Below, piece by piece: positions 7,668 to 15,232 of a DNA stretch of 21,347 bases. A program made the translations under genes and the position numbers. The notes beneath the pieces were generated by a model that saw only the letters and a list, made by a program, of their open reading frames with translations, did not search any database and was not told where the DNA came from. Within the stretch, counting starts at the first letter, position 1, and each line of letters opens with the position of its first letter. This stretch comes from Deltaproteobacteria bacterium (GTDB taxonomy: Bacteria > UBA10199 > SPLOWO2-01-44-7): positions 1 through 21,347 of the forward strand of contig JAUYJH010000159.1 of the NCBI GenBank assembly GCA_030688705.1. The letters run 5' to 3'.

Positions 7668-9140
7668 TCATTCCACTCCATGCATCCAGCGTTTCAGCAG
7701 AGGGGTTAAAAGGAGCAGCAAAACCGAGGCCGCGAGGGCCACCCAAAAAATATCCAAAAACACGGTGGAATACGTTTTAAGCGATTCCGCGAGACTGAAA
7801 GCCATGGTCGCCTCGACATCAGAGGGGGCCTTGGTCAGCTTGGCAATCCAACCCCCCATGTGGTGGCCGAAAGAAATCGTCAAAAACCAGGCCCCCATCA
7901 CCGTCCCCACCGCCTGCGGGGGGGAGAGTTTTGTAACCGCCGACAACCCAACCGGAGAGAGACAAAGTTCGCCGGTGGTGTGGAGCAGATAGGCCAGCGC
8001 AAGCCAGACAAAAGCGACCACCCCGCTCTGTTGGGCCATCATGGCGCCATAGACAAGAGCGCCGAACCCAAGCCCCACCTGCAACAACCCCAGGACAAAC
8101 TTGAAAGGGATGGAAGGCTGTCTCCCCCGCGACTGCAAGTCGAGCCAGAGCTTCGCGAACATCGGCGCCAGCAGAATAATAAAGAAGGGATTGATCATCT
8201 GGGTGACCGATGCCGGCATCACCCAGCCAAAAATATCGCGATCGACATTCCGGTCGGCAAACAAAGTGAGCGAGCTTCCCGCCTGTTCGAAAAAGGCGAA
8301 AAAGAGGGTGTGAAAAAACATGAGCACCATCACCACCAAAAGCCGGTCGCGCGTTACTTTGTCGGAGGTGAAAGCCGTGTAGAGCAAAAAGATGGCGATC
8401 ACAATCCCCACCGTGTAGAGAACACCGCCGACATAGGAATTTTGATTGAGACCGAAAGCCAAAACGGGGATGAGAAGGGCACAGCCGATGTAGAGGCCGT
8501 GAATCGCTTTTAACCCGCCGAACCACGGTTTTCGCAAAAGGGCCGGATCGGGAGGGAGCCCATGCCCTTCCAGATATTTGCCCCCCCTGACAAAAACAAT
8601 CAGCCCCAAAAGCATGCCGACACCCGCCAGCCCAAAACCGTAGTGCCAGCCGAAAGTCTCGCCGATGAGCCCGCAAACCAACGGGGCCATAAAGGCGCCG
8701 ACGTTGATCCCCATATAAAAGATGGTGAAACCGGCGTCGCGGCGATTATCCCCTTCTTTGTAGAGTTTGCCTACGATGCTCGAAATATTCGGCTTGAAAA
8801 AACCGTTGCCGAGACAAATCAGGGCCAAAGCGGTGTAGAAAAAAATTTCCGCGGGAGCCGCCATCAAAAAATGGCCCAAAGACATCAGCACGCCGCCGAG
8901 AATAATGGCCTTGCGATACCCCAAAAACCGGTCGGCCAAAAAACCGCCGAGCACCGGCGCGGCATAGACAAGGGCGCCGTAAGCGCCGTAAACTCCGTAG
9001 GCCCGCGCGTCCCCGTAGAAAAGCTCCTTGGTCATGTACAAAACAAGGAGGGCCCGCATCCCGTAGAAGCTGAAGCGTTCCCACATCTCGGAGAAAAACA
9101 AAACATAGAGTCCCCGCGGATGATCCAGTTTGAATTTCAT
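7668..9140 (-). CDS. POT/PTR-family proton-dependent oligopeptide transporter
   Basis: Inner-membrane symporter that imports di- and tripeptides with protons (major facilitator superfamily). The 490-residue protein opens with HPRGLYVLFFSEMWERFSFYGMRALLVLYM, which carries the POT ExxER-type signature (EMWERFSFYG). It continues with GGFLADRFLGYRKAIILGG (MFS loop 2-3 motif) and GNGFFKPNISSIVGKLY, whose FKPNIS stretch is diagnostic of POT transporters. Later it has GELCLSPVGLSAVTKLSP (signature EL-SPVGL). About 14 membrane segments are visible, the family norm. The frame extends to an ATG at 9176; the start at 9140 puts the usual short tail before helix 1. Neither has a good ribosome site. It is divergent from the pyrophosphatase gene. 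Confidence 0.92.
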   Translation of the reverse strand: MKFKLDHPRGLYVLFFSEMWERFSFYGMRALLVLYMTKELFYGDARAYGVYGAYGALVYAAPVLGGFLADRFLGYRKAIILGGVLMSLGHFLMAAPAEIFFYTALALICLGNGFFKPNISSIVGKLYKEGDNRRDAGFTIFYMGINVGAFMAPLVCGLIGETFGWHYGFGLAGVGMLLGLIVFVRGGKYLEGHGLPPDPALLRKPWFGGLKAIHGLYIGCALLIPVLAFGLNQNSYVGGVLYTVGIVIAIFLLYTAFTSDKVTRDRLLVVMVLMFFHTLFFAFFEQAGSSLTLFADRNVDRDIFGWVMPASVTQMINPFFIILLAPMFAKLWLDLQSRGRQPSIPFKFVLGLLQVGLGFGALVYGAMMAQQSGVVAFVWLALAYLLHTTGELCLSPVGLSAVTKLSPPQAVGTVMGAWFLTISFGHHMGGWIAKLTKAPSDVEATMAFSLAESLKTYSTVFLDIFWVALAASVLLLLLTPLLKRWMHGVE

Positions 9141-9191
9141 AGCTTGAAGCCATATCAAAAATTCCGGTGATGGCAACGAAAGAAGATTGGC

Positions 9192-9218
9192 TTGACAAAA
9201 CCGCGATTTTTCTATTCT
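9192..9218 (+). promoter_or_regulatory. Candidate sigma-70-type promoter for the pyrophosphatase gene
   Basis: A perfect -35 box TTGACA (9192-9197) is followed after 15 nt by TATTCT (9213-9218; 4 of 6 consensus bases). It lies 28 nt before the start codon, leaving a short leader with a strong GGAGG at 9236-9240. The spacer is shorter than the 17-nt ideal. Confidence 0.45.
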
Positions 9219-9245
9219 TACTCCCGAAAATATAGAGGAGGCATC

Positions 9246-11684
9246 ATGAAGAAAATGTTTTGGGCCCTTGCGGCTCTCGTGTTAGTCCCTGCCGTCAGTT
9301 TCGCGAGCGAGGCTACCCTCGCACTGCCGGAACTTTCGTCGCAATTCGTTCTCTTCGGCAAAACGGTCATGGGGACGCATCTCATGTACTGGGGTTTGGG
9401 TATCTGTGTTCTGGGGATGCTCTTCGGCCTGTTTGAATATCTAAAGGTCAAAGCCCTCCCGGCTCACAAGCTGATGCTCGATGTCTCCAACCTGATCTAT
9501 GAAACCTGCAAAACCTATCTTCTCCAACAGGGAAAACTGCTGATTGTTTTGTGGCTCTTTATCGGCGCCTGTATTTTTGTCTATTTTTTCTTCCTCCAGC
9601 AGATGGCGATCGACCGGGTCCTCCTTATCTTAATGTGGTCTGTCATCGGCATTTTGGGTTCCTATTCGGTCGCCTGGTTCGGCATCCGCATCAACACGCT
9701 GGCCAACAGCCGCACCGCCTTTGCCTCGCTTAAAGGGAAACCGTTTCTGGTCTGCCAGATTCCGTTGCGCGCCGGCATGAGCATCGGCGTTCTGCTGATT
9801 TGCATTGAGCTGATCATGATGCTCTCCATTTTGCTGTTCGTCTCTCCAGAGGCGGCCGGTTCCTGCTTTATCGGCTTTGCGATCGGCGAATCGCTCGGCG
9901 CTTCTGCTTTAAGAATCTGCGGCGGCATTTTCACCAAAATTGCCGATATCGGCTCTGACTTGATGAAAATCGTTTTCAACATCAAGGAAGACGATGTGAG
10001 AAACCCTGGGGTCATTGCCGATTGCACCGGCGACAACGCGGGCGACAGCGTCGGCCCCACCGCCGACGGTTTTGAAACCTACGGCGTGACCGGCGTCGCC
10101 CTCATCACCTTCATCATTCTGGCCGTGGGCCCGCAGTTTCAATCCGATTTCCTTATCTGGATTTTCGCCATGCGCGTCTTGATGATCCTCACCTCCATCT
10201 TCTCCTACGCCGTTAACGGCCGCATCGCGGCGCTGACGATGGGGCATAAATCCAAAATCAATTTTGAGTTGCCGTTGACCTCCCTGGTTTGGCTCACGTC
10301 ACTCGTTTCAATCGCCGTCACTTTTGGCGTCAGTTATCTTTTGCTCCACGCCACCTATGGCGATCTCTGGATCCGTCTCTCCGTCATCATCAGCTGCGGA
10401 ACGTTGGCGGCGGCGGTTATCCCGGAACTGACCAAAGTTTTCACCAGCGCCCATTCCAAGCATGTCAGCGAAATTGTCAGCGCCGGCAGAGAGGGTGGTT
10501 CTTCGCTCGTGATTCTTTCGGGGTTGGTTGCCGGCAATTTCAGCGCCTTCTGGATGGGAATGTCGATTGTCGGCTTGATGCTGATCGCCTTTGTCACCAG
10601 CCTGACCGGGCTCGATGCCTATATGGGTTATTCCAGCGTCTTTGCCTTTGGCTTGGTTGCCTTCGGTCTTTTGGGAATGGGTCCCGTCACCATCGCGGTC
10701 GACAGCTACGGGCCGGTGACTGACAACGCCCAATCGGTGTTTGAATTGTCGCAGGTGGAAACAACGCCGGGCGTGGCGCAAGAGATCGAAAAAGAATTCG
10801 GGTTCAAACCGAATTTTGCCACCGGCAAACATATGCTCGAAGAAAACGACGGCGCCGGCAATACCTTTAAAGCCACGGCCAAGCCGGTGTTGATCGGCAC
10901 CGCGGTCATCGGGGCCACCACCATGATTTTTTCGCTGATTCTTCTTTTGAAATCCCATTTCGGCTGGGAAACGATCGGTGCCGAGCTTTCCATCATTGAT
11001 CCACAAATTTTATTGGGGATTATCTGCGGCGGCGCGGTGATTTATTGGTTCACCGGCGCTTCCATGCAGGCGGTCACCACCGGCGCGCACCGCGCGGTGG
11101 AATACATCAAACGCAACATCCGTCTGGAAAGCGCGGAAAAAGCCTCCATCAAAGATTCCAAAGAGGTGGTTAAAATTTGCACGCAATACGCGCAGGCCGG
11201 CATGGTCAATATCTTCGCCGTGATCTTCTGCTTCACGCTGGCGTTCGCCTGTTTCAGTCCGACTTTCTTTGTCGCGTATCTTATTTCGATCGCCTGCTTC
11301 GGTCTCTTTCAGGCCATCTTCATGGCTAATGGCGGCGGCGCATGGGACAACGCCAAAAAAGTGGTCGAAGTGGAATTGAAAGAAAAGGGAACGGCGTTGC
11401 ACGCGGCCACCGTGGTCGGCGACACCGTGGGCGATCCGTTCAAAGATACCTCTTCGGTTGCGCTGAATCCGATCATCAAGTTCACCACTTTGTTCGGACT
11501 ATTGGCGGTGGAGATTGCCATTGCCGAAGGGGCCGCTCCCTATGCCAGAAAAGTGGGTCTTGCCCTCTTTCTGATCGGCCTCTATTTTGTCTGGCGCTCC
11601 TTCTATAAGATGCGGATCCAGACGAATTCGTCATCGGAGACGGCAGACGCACATTCACCCGGCACCGCCCGCCAAACGGCCTAA
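9246..11684 (+). CDS. hppA: Membrane-bound proton-translocating pyrophosphatase (divergent, K+-independent type)
   Basis: Hydrolyses pyrophosphate and pumps protons across the inner membrane. The 812-residue protein has about 16 membrane helices. Pyrophosphate-site motifs are present: EDDVRNPGVIADCTGDNAGDSVGPTADGFETY (from about residue 250), DSYGPVTDNAQ (D486) and VVGDTVGDPFKDTS (D726). The usual DVGADLVGKVE is replaced by DIGSDLMKIVF (D234) and the loop after it is one residue shorter. GNTFKA carries Lys542 where K+-independent enzymes have lysine. These traits fit the divergent, Na+-regulated H+-PPases described from Chlorobium and Cellulomonas (from memory). An apparent signal peptide (MKKMFWALAALVLVPAVSFA) is atypical for the family. 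The start at 9246 is set by GGAGG 5 nt upstream rather than the longer frame from 9192. Confidence 0.92.
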   Translation: MKKMFWALAALVLVPAVSFASEATLALPELSSQFVLFGKTVMGTHLMYWGLGICVLGMLFGLFEYLKVKALPAHKLMLDVSNLIYETCKTYLLQQGKLLIVLWLFIGACIFVYFFFLQQMAIDRVLLILMWSVIGILGSYSVAWFGIRINTLANSRTAFASLKGKPFLVCQIPLRAGMSIGVLLICIELIMMLSILLFVSPEAAGSCFIGFAIGESLGASALRICGGIFTKIADIGSDLMKIVFNIKEDDVRNPGVIADCTGDNAGDSVGPTADGFETYGVTGVALITFIILAVGPQFQSDFLIWIFAMRVLMILTSIFSYAVNGRIAALTMGHKSKINFELPLTSLVWLTSLVSIAVTFGVSYLLLHATYGDLWIRLSVIISCGTLAAAVIPELTKVFTSAHSKHVSEIVSAGREGGSSLVILSGLVAGNFSAFWMGMSIVGLMLIAFVTSLTGLDAYMGYSSVFAFGLVAFGLLGMGPVTIAVDSYGPVTDNAQSVFELSQVETTPGVAQEIEKEFGFKPNFATGKHMLEENDGAGNTFKATAKPVLIGTAVIGATTMIFSLILLLKSHFGWETIGAELSIIDPQILLGIICGGAVIYWFTGASMQAVTTGAHRAVEYIKRNIRLESAEKASIKDSKEVVKICTQYAQAGMVNIFAVIFCFTLAFACFSPTFFVAYLISIACFGLFQAIFMANGGGAWDNAKKVVEVELKEKGTALHAATVVGDTVGDPFKDTSSVALNPIIKFTTLFGLLAVEIAIAEGAAPYARKVGLALFLIGLYFVWRSFYKMRIQTNSSSETADAHSPGTARQTA

Positions 11685-11689
11685 ATAAA

Positions 11690-11725
11690 AGGACTATGCC
11701 TGCCTGCCGGTCAGGCAGGGACAAA
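11690..11725. repeat. GGACTATGG-type repeat with inserted TGCCTGCCGG(T)CAGGCA palindrome
   Basis: Just after the pyrophosphatase stop, GGACTATG and GGACAAAGG units of the GGACCATGG family are split by a copy of the palindrome TGCCTGCCGGTCAGGCA (11700-11716). The family continues into the terminator hairpin at 11727-11768. Confidence 0.75.
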
Positions 11726-11726
11726 G

Positions 11727-11777
11727 GACCATGGACTATGGACAAAAGAAAAACCATAGTTTATGGTCTTTTTTTTT
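11727..11777 (+). terminator. Intrinsic terminator of hppA, built from GGACCATGG-type repeat
   Basis: The arms GACCATGGACTATGG (11727-11741) and CCATAGTTTATGGTC (11754-11768) pair over 15 bp with only two G-U wobbles, with a 12-nt A-rich loop. Nine T residues follow (11769-11777). This is a textbook Rho-independent terminator. It ends 1 nt before the first base of tRNA-Thr, so the tRNA either needs its own promoter or relies on read-through. Confidence 0.85.
11739..11767 (+). promoter_or_regulatory. Candidate tRNA-Thr promoter embedded in the terminator hairpin
   Basis: TGGACA (11739-11744, 5/6 match to the -35 consensus) and TATGGT (11762-11767, 4/6 match to -10) are separated by exactly 17 nt inside the hairpin. 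Transcription would begin close to the tRNA 5' end at 11779. This is a weak but well-placed match; it is inference from spacing. Confidence 0.3.
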
Positions 11778-11778
11778 C

Positions 11779-11850
<72 letters not shown>

Positions 11851-11866
11851 CATTGAGGAGGCATTT

Positions 11867-12463
11867 ATGAAAAATGGAATCATCGTTCTTTTCTGCCTGT
11901 CCCTTTTTTTTACCGCCTGCGGGCCGCGGCAATATTCGGGGGGCAAATATGTCGACCCGAATAAAACCGATCTGTTAAGCGACCAATTCGTTGAAACCGA
12001 TATGCAAAAGATCGCCAAAAGTTTGAGCAAATCGCTTTTGGATTCTTCGATCGCCAAAGAATCGGCGGAGCACAAACCCTCTGTCATCATGAGCCTCTTC
12101 ACCAACGCCACCGACGAACATATCGACATGATCTCTTTGTCGCAAAAAATCCGGACCGATATTTATAAAGGGCAAAAATTCACCTTTTTGAATGAACGGC
12201 TTCGGGAGTCGATGAAAAAGGAATATGAATACGAGGCGAGCGGTTTTGTCTCTCCAGAAACGGCAAAAAAGAAGGGGAAACAGATCGGCGCCGATTATCT
12301 GATCAGCGGCCATTTAAGTTCCATCCGCCAGCCTGTCGGCCGCCGGGAAATTGTCTATTATAAAACAACTCTCGAGCTGACCAATCTCTCCACAGGCCAG
12401 ATTGCATGGACCGATGAAGTGGAATTGAAAAAAACCTTCCGCAAAAAACATGTCGGCAACTAA
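11867..12463 (+). CDS. lpoB: LpoB-family lipoprotein (penicillin-binding-protein activator)
   Basis: Predicted outer-membrane lipoprotein of 198 residues. The signal peptide ends in the lipobox FTAC with the lipidated cysteine at residue 18. The body has the LpoB pattern: a stretch on short-lived sub-units (SQKIRTDIYKGQKFTFLNE), AKKKGKQIGADYLISGHLSS, and the closing strand LELTNLSTGQIAWTDEVELKK, close to LpoB's end in enterobacteria. LpoB activates the peptidoglycan synthase PBP1B in E. coli; whether that partner is used here is inference. The linker is much shorter than in E. coli. GAGGAGG lies 5 nt before the ATG and directly follows tRNA-Thr. The next gene overlaps by 14 nt and looks functionally linked. 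Confidence 0.82.
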   Translation: MKNGIIVLFCLSLFFTACGPRQYSGGKYVDPNKTDLLSDQFVETDMQKIAKSLSKSLLDSSIAKESAEHKPSVIMSLFTNATDEHIDMISLSQKIRTDIYKGQKFTFLNERLRESMKKEYEYEASGFVSPETAKKKGKQIGADYLISGHLSSIRQPVGRREIVYYKTTLELTNLSTGQIAWTDEVELKKTFRKKHVGN

Positions 12464-13637
12464 CGGTAGAGTCGTCATCCCGGCGAAAGCCGGGATCCAG
12501 GTCTTTATCTTAGCCACATTTGTTTTATTGTTCGTCAGCTGCGCAAAACAATCCTATTCACCCCCCGAAACTGAAGCCCATAAAGAATACGAACAAGGCG
12601 ATTTTGAGGATGCCTTGGCCGCGCTCGAAAAACAACCCTTCCGAAATAAAGATCGTCTTTTATATCTGCTCGATAAAGCCACTTTTCTGCACGCCGCCGG
12701 CCGTTATGAAGAGAGCAATGCCGTTTTTGAAGAGGCTTTCCATACGGCGGAATATTGGGAGAGCAAATCGGCCGGACAAGAAATTGCCGCCGCCTTCACC
12801 AACGAGACTCTCCTCCCCTATTCCGGTGAAATTTACGAACGGCTCCTGATACAGGTTTATCAAATGCTGAACTTCGCCTTGCTGGGAAAAACAGACGAGG
12901 CGTTGATCGAAGTAAGGCAGTACCATAACGATCTTCGCCGGTTTTTTGGATCTCAAGTCCCAAAAGTCTATCAAGATCCCTTCGCCTTCAAGTTCGCCGC
13001 GATTTTGTGGGAACTAAAAGGCCAAAAAGACGATGCCCGCATTGACAATCAAAAAGCTTTAAAGACCAATACAAAATCGGGTCTCGTTCCGGATGAGGGA
13101 AACGTAATCGTCATTTTGGAAACAGGGCTTTCCCCTATTTTAGAAGGAGAAAAGACGGTGGTCGCAGACATTGTTATCAAATTGCCAAAAATTAAAGAGA
13201 GAGAATCAGAAACGGCCCCTATCCAAATAATAATCGACAAAGAGGAGAGTTTTGAACCGATTCCGCTCAACAGCATCACCGCCATGGCGGAAGCCAATCT
13301 TGAAAAAAAACTGGAAATTGCCAAAACCCACAAATTTTTCAAAACCGCCTTGAAAGAATGGTCTGAAACAAAAATTTTGTATAATAAAGATTGGCCGTGG
13401 GCCCAGAAAATCTTTGCCGCGGCCGCCATTGCCCTGGTAGCCAATTCTTTGGAGGCCGCTGATTTAAGAATCTGGTCGACCTTGCCGAATCATTTTCAAA
13501 TCACCCGTTTTTCCCTTGCCCCTGGAAAACATACCTTAAAAATTAAAGGTTCCCGTAAAACCATTTCCAAAAAAATTGTGGTCCCCGAAAAAGGGCCCCT
13601 CTTTCTTGCCTTCCGCGTTTTTAGAGGCACCCTTTAG
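12450..13637 (+). CDS. COG3014-like lipoprotein with tetratricopeptide-type repeats
   Basis: A 395-residue lipoprotein: hydrophobic stretch FILATFVLLFV then the lipobox FVSC with Cys31. TPR-like helices follow (EYEQGDFEDALAALEKQ, LHAAGRYEESNAVFEEAF, MLNFALLGKTDEALIEVRQY). The second half is a mixed beta region ending KHTLKIKGSRKTISKKIVV, as in COG3014 proteins, which are often found beside lpoB-like genes (family knowledge from memory; function unknown). The first residues overlap the lpoB-like gene. Residues 8-17 (VVIPAKAGIQ) are a translated REP-like repeat that now forms the signal peptide n-region. No other in-frame start exists before the hydrophobic core. The stop abuts that of the convergent toxin gene with no gap. 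Confidence 0.72.
   Translation: MSATNGRVVIPAKAGIQVFILATFVLLFVSCAKQSYSPPETEAHKEYEQGDFEDALAALEKQPFRNKDRLLYLLDKATFLHAAGRYEESNAVFEEAFHTAEYWESKSAGQEIAAAFTNETLLPYSGEIYERLLIQVYQMLNFALLGKTDEALIEVRQYHNDLRRFFGSQVPKVYQDPFAFKFAAILWELKGQKDDARIDNQKALKTNTKSGLVPDEGNVIVILETGLSPILEGEKTVVADIVIKLPKIKERESETAPIQIIIDKEESFEPIPLNSITAMAEANLEKKLEIAKTHKFFKTALKEWSETKILYNKDWPWAQKIFAAAAIALVANSLEAADLRIWSTLPNHFQITRFSLAPGKHTLKIKGSRKTISKKIVVPEKGPLFLAFRVFRGTL
12474..12500. repeat. REP-like unit inside the COG3014-like lipoprotein gene
   Basis: GTCATCCCGGCGAAAGCCGG followed by GATCCAG: a perfect short palindrome of the same family as 6794-6820 and 15137-15163. It begins 10 nt after the lpoB-like stop and is read in frame as part of the signal peptide of the next gene. 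Confidence 0.9.
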
Positions 13638-14480
13638 TCAAGATTCAGAGAGATACTGTTCCAACACCTGTCTGAAATATTGTTGATAATTTTTAATCCA
13701 AACTGCCTCATTTGGATCTTCCAAAAATGGGCCGATGTCCTTCAAAATTGCATTGGGAGAAACCGAAGCGACTTTTTCTGACAAGGTTTGAGACACCTCT
13801 TCCACATCCTGAAAGGGTTTTTTTACTCCTTGCCTCAAGTTTCCTTCATTCAAAAAGGGAAGGTTGATTTTTGTTTTTCGGGTTAAATACCAAATTAGGT
13901 CGTAATAATCGCGGCCTTTTGTATAGGCACGGTTCAACACGGCCAAAATTTTTCCTGCAAAAAGAGTTTCATTGGTGTGCTTCAAAATGGGGAAATTTTC
14001 GTCAAATTTGGTTACGAAAAAAGACTCCCGATCTTTATCCATGACAGGAACCGGCCGCGTATCAATCTCCAGTTTGATATGAAGTTTTTGATCTTTTTGA
14101 AAACGTGCCCCCACCATAGAAAGAACTTGTGAAAAACGGATAAAAGATTTTTGAACCACCTTATCCTCACGCACATGGCCATCAACAGGGAAGCCCTTTT
14201 GTTCCAAAAAACGGATGACGGTTTCATTTAAATCCTGAAAAGAATATTTTGGCACCGGTGCATCCAAACAAAAATCGAGATCTTCAGAAAAACGCTTCAA
14301 TGTATAGCAAATACGCAGACAGGTCCCCCCTGCAAAACTTAGGCCCCTTCCGTATTTGGATTGATAAATTGCCTTTAAGATAAGGACCTGCAGATATTCA
14401 CGAACCTGATTAATAATCTGCTGATCCGAAAAATTTCCAGCCCGTTTTGCCGTACGAACGATGTCAGTGAGATTTTGCAT
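13638..14480 (-). CDS. abiEii: AbiEii-type nucleotidyltransferase toxin
   Basis: Toxin half of a type IV toxin-antitoxin/abortive-infection pair, a DNA-polymerase-beta-like nucleotidyltransferase. The 280-residue protein carries the catalytic motif GGTCLRICY (from residue 51) and RFSEDLDF (63-70), giving the paired acidic residues. A third acidic motif is HIKLEIDTRP, and the C-terminal motif is FAGKILAVLNRAYTKGRDYYDLIWYL, all expected of AbiEii. Known AbiE toxins halt growth, and relatives modify tRNA 3' ends. The start overlaps the antitoxin gene by 17 nt, so the two are translationally coupled. Base composition is visibly more AT-rich than in the neighbours, in line with horizontal transfer. 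All key residues are present, so it should be active. Confidence 0.9.
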   Translation of the reverse strand: MQNLTDIVRTAKRAGNFSDQQIINQVREYLQVLILKAIYQSKYGRGLSFAGGTCLRICYTLKRFSEDLDFCLDAPVPKYSFQDLNETVIRFLEQKGFPVDGHVREDKVVQKSFIRFSQVLSMVGARFQKDQKLHIKLEIDTRPVPVMDKDRESFFVTKFDENFPILKHTNETLFAGKILAVLNRAYTKGRDYYDLIWYLTRKTKINLPFLNEGNLRQGVKKPFQDVEEVSQTLSEKVASVSPNAILKDIGPFLEDPNEAVWIKNYQQYFRQVLEQYLSES

Positions 14481-15063
14481 AAGATTCGAAACTTTTTAGC
14501 AACAGTTCCAATTTATTGGAATGAAACAGTTTGGCATATGAAAAAACTTTTCTAAAATTAACTTCTGTGACCGCCGCCTCCAAGCGCGATTCTTCCCAAA
14601 AATCATCTTTAGGAATTAAGCGGGTGCTATTCAGATAAAAATAGTCGACCAGAGCTTTCTCTTTTGTGGCCATCAACGTTTCAGAGTTGAAACCGGAAAA
14701 AGCCTCTTTTTTTATTTTTTGAAAAATAAAGAGGCCAAATGAGGTCTGAAACTTCCGCGTATTTTGAGTCGTCACCAGGGTATAGGAAAAAACCGCTTCG
14801 GGAAGAATGCTTTCCCTGCTCAAAATATATTCCAAACTAAAATAGCAGGGGAAACAGAGGTGGCGGGCAATTTCAGCCGCTTCCGGCTTGGCATCCGAAA
14901 AAGCATAAAGACCCCTTTTCAGGGCTAACAATTCTCCCCTTTTCTTCCATTGGTGGAGTTGAAGATTCACCAAAGCCGGATTATTCTTAAAAGAAACTAT
15001 TTTAGCTTCTTCAGACGTAAAGATCTGTTTTTGCATCACTTTTTTAAATTCACTCATTTTCAT
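14464..15063 (-). CDS. abiEi: AbiEi-type antitoxin / transcriptional repressor
   Basis: Antitoxin half of the AbiE pair. The 199-residue protein has an N-terminal winged-helix region (ALVNLQLHQWKKRGELLALKRGLYAFSD, about residues 30-58), the pattern of AbiEi proteins, where a wing with GLYA follows the recognition helix. The rest matches the AbiEi C-terminal domain (YFSLEYILSRESILPEAV, SYTLVTTQNTRKFQT, MATKEKALVDYFYL). AbiEi proteins neutralise the toxin without direct binding and repress their own operon through upstream inverted repeats. A fitting palindrome lies at 15103-15121. An ATG at 15057 is a possible second start. AT-rich like its partner. Confidence 0.87.
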   Translation of the reverse strand: MKMSEFKKVMQKQIFTSEEAKIVSFKNNPALVNLQLHQWKKRGELLALKRGLYAFSDAKPEAAEIARHLCFPCYFSLEYILSRESILPEAVFSYTLVTTQNTRKFQTSFGLFIFQKIKKEAFSGFNSETLMATKEKALVDYFYLNSTRLIPKDDFWEESRLEAAVTEVNFRKVFSYAKLFHSNKLELLLKSFESYAKSH

Positions 15064-15102
15064 AAATTATACTTTTTTATAATTAACAAGAACATGAATG
15101 AT

Positions 15103-15121
15103 ACTGTCATTTTATGACAGT
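15103..15121. promoter_or_regulatory. Palindrome upstream of the AbiE operon, likely operator
   Basis: ACTGTCAT-TTT-ATGACAGT is a perfect 8-bp inverted repeat 40 nt upstream of the antitoxin start. AbiEi antitoxins are known to repress by binding inverted repeats there, so an operator is the simplest reading. A TATAAT at 15066-15071 (minus strand) is a possible -10 box, but I see no well-spaced -35. Confidence 0.6.
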
Positions 15122-15136
15122 TTCAAGCAAAAAAAC

Positions 15137-15226
15137 GTCACCCCGACGAAAGTCGGGATCCAGTCGTTTTCAGCACGGCTGGATTCCGGCTTTCCTGCCT
15201 GCCGGCAGGCACGGCGCCGGAATGAC
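15137..15226. repeat. Composite of two inverted REP-like units with a palindrome nested in one loop
   Basis: Positions 15137-15163 form one unit (GTCACCCCGACGAAAGTCGG then GATCCAG). Positions 15179-15226 form the inverse unit, CTGGATTCCGGCTTT ... CGCCGGAATGAC. A 21-nt block at 15194-15214 containing TGCCTGCCGGCAGGCA is placed exactly in the loop of the second unit. The composite sits between the AbiE operator and the 3' end of the OmpA-type gene and could stop transcription from it. Confidence 0.88.
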
Positions 15227-15232
15227 ATCGGA

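Noticed and set aside
9192..9245. Upstream start of the pyrophosphatase at 9192
   Set aside because: It would overlap the TTGACA promoter box; the ATG at 9246 has an ideal GGAGG.
10308..11006. 232-residue minus-strand frame inside the pyrophosphatase gene
   Set aside because: Antisense shadow of a well-conserved membrane protein; histidine- and glycine-rich composition without domains.
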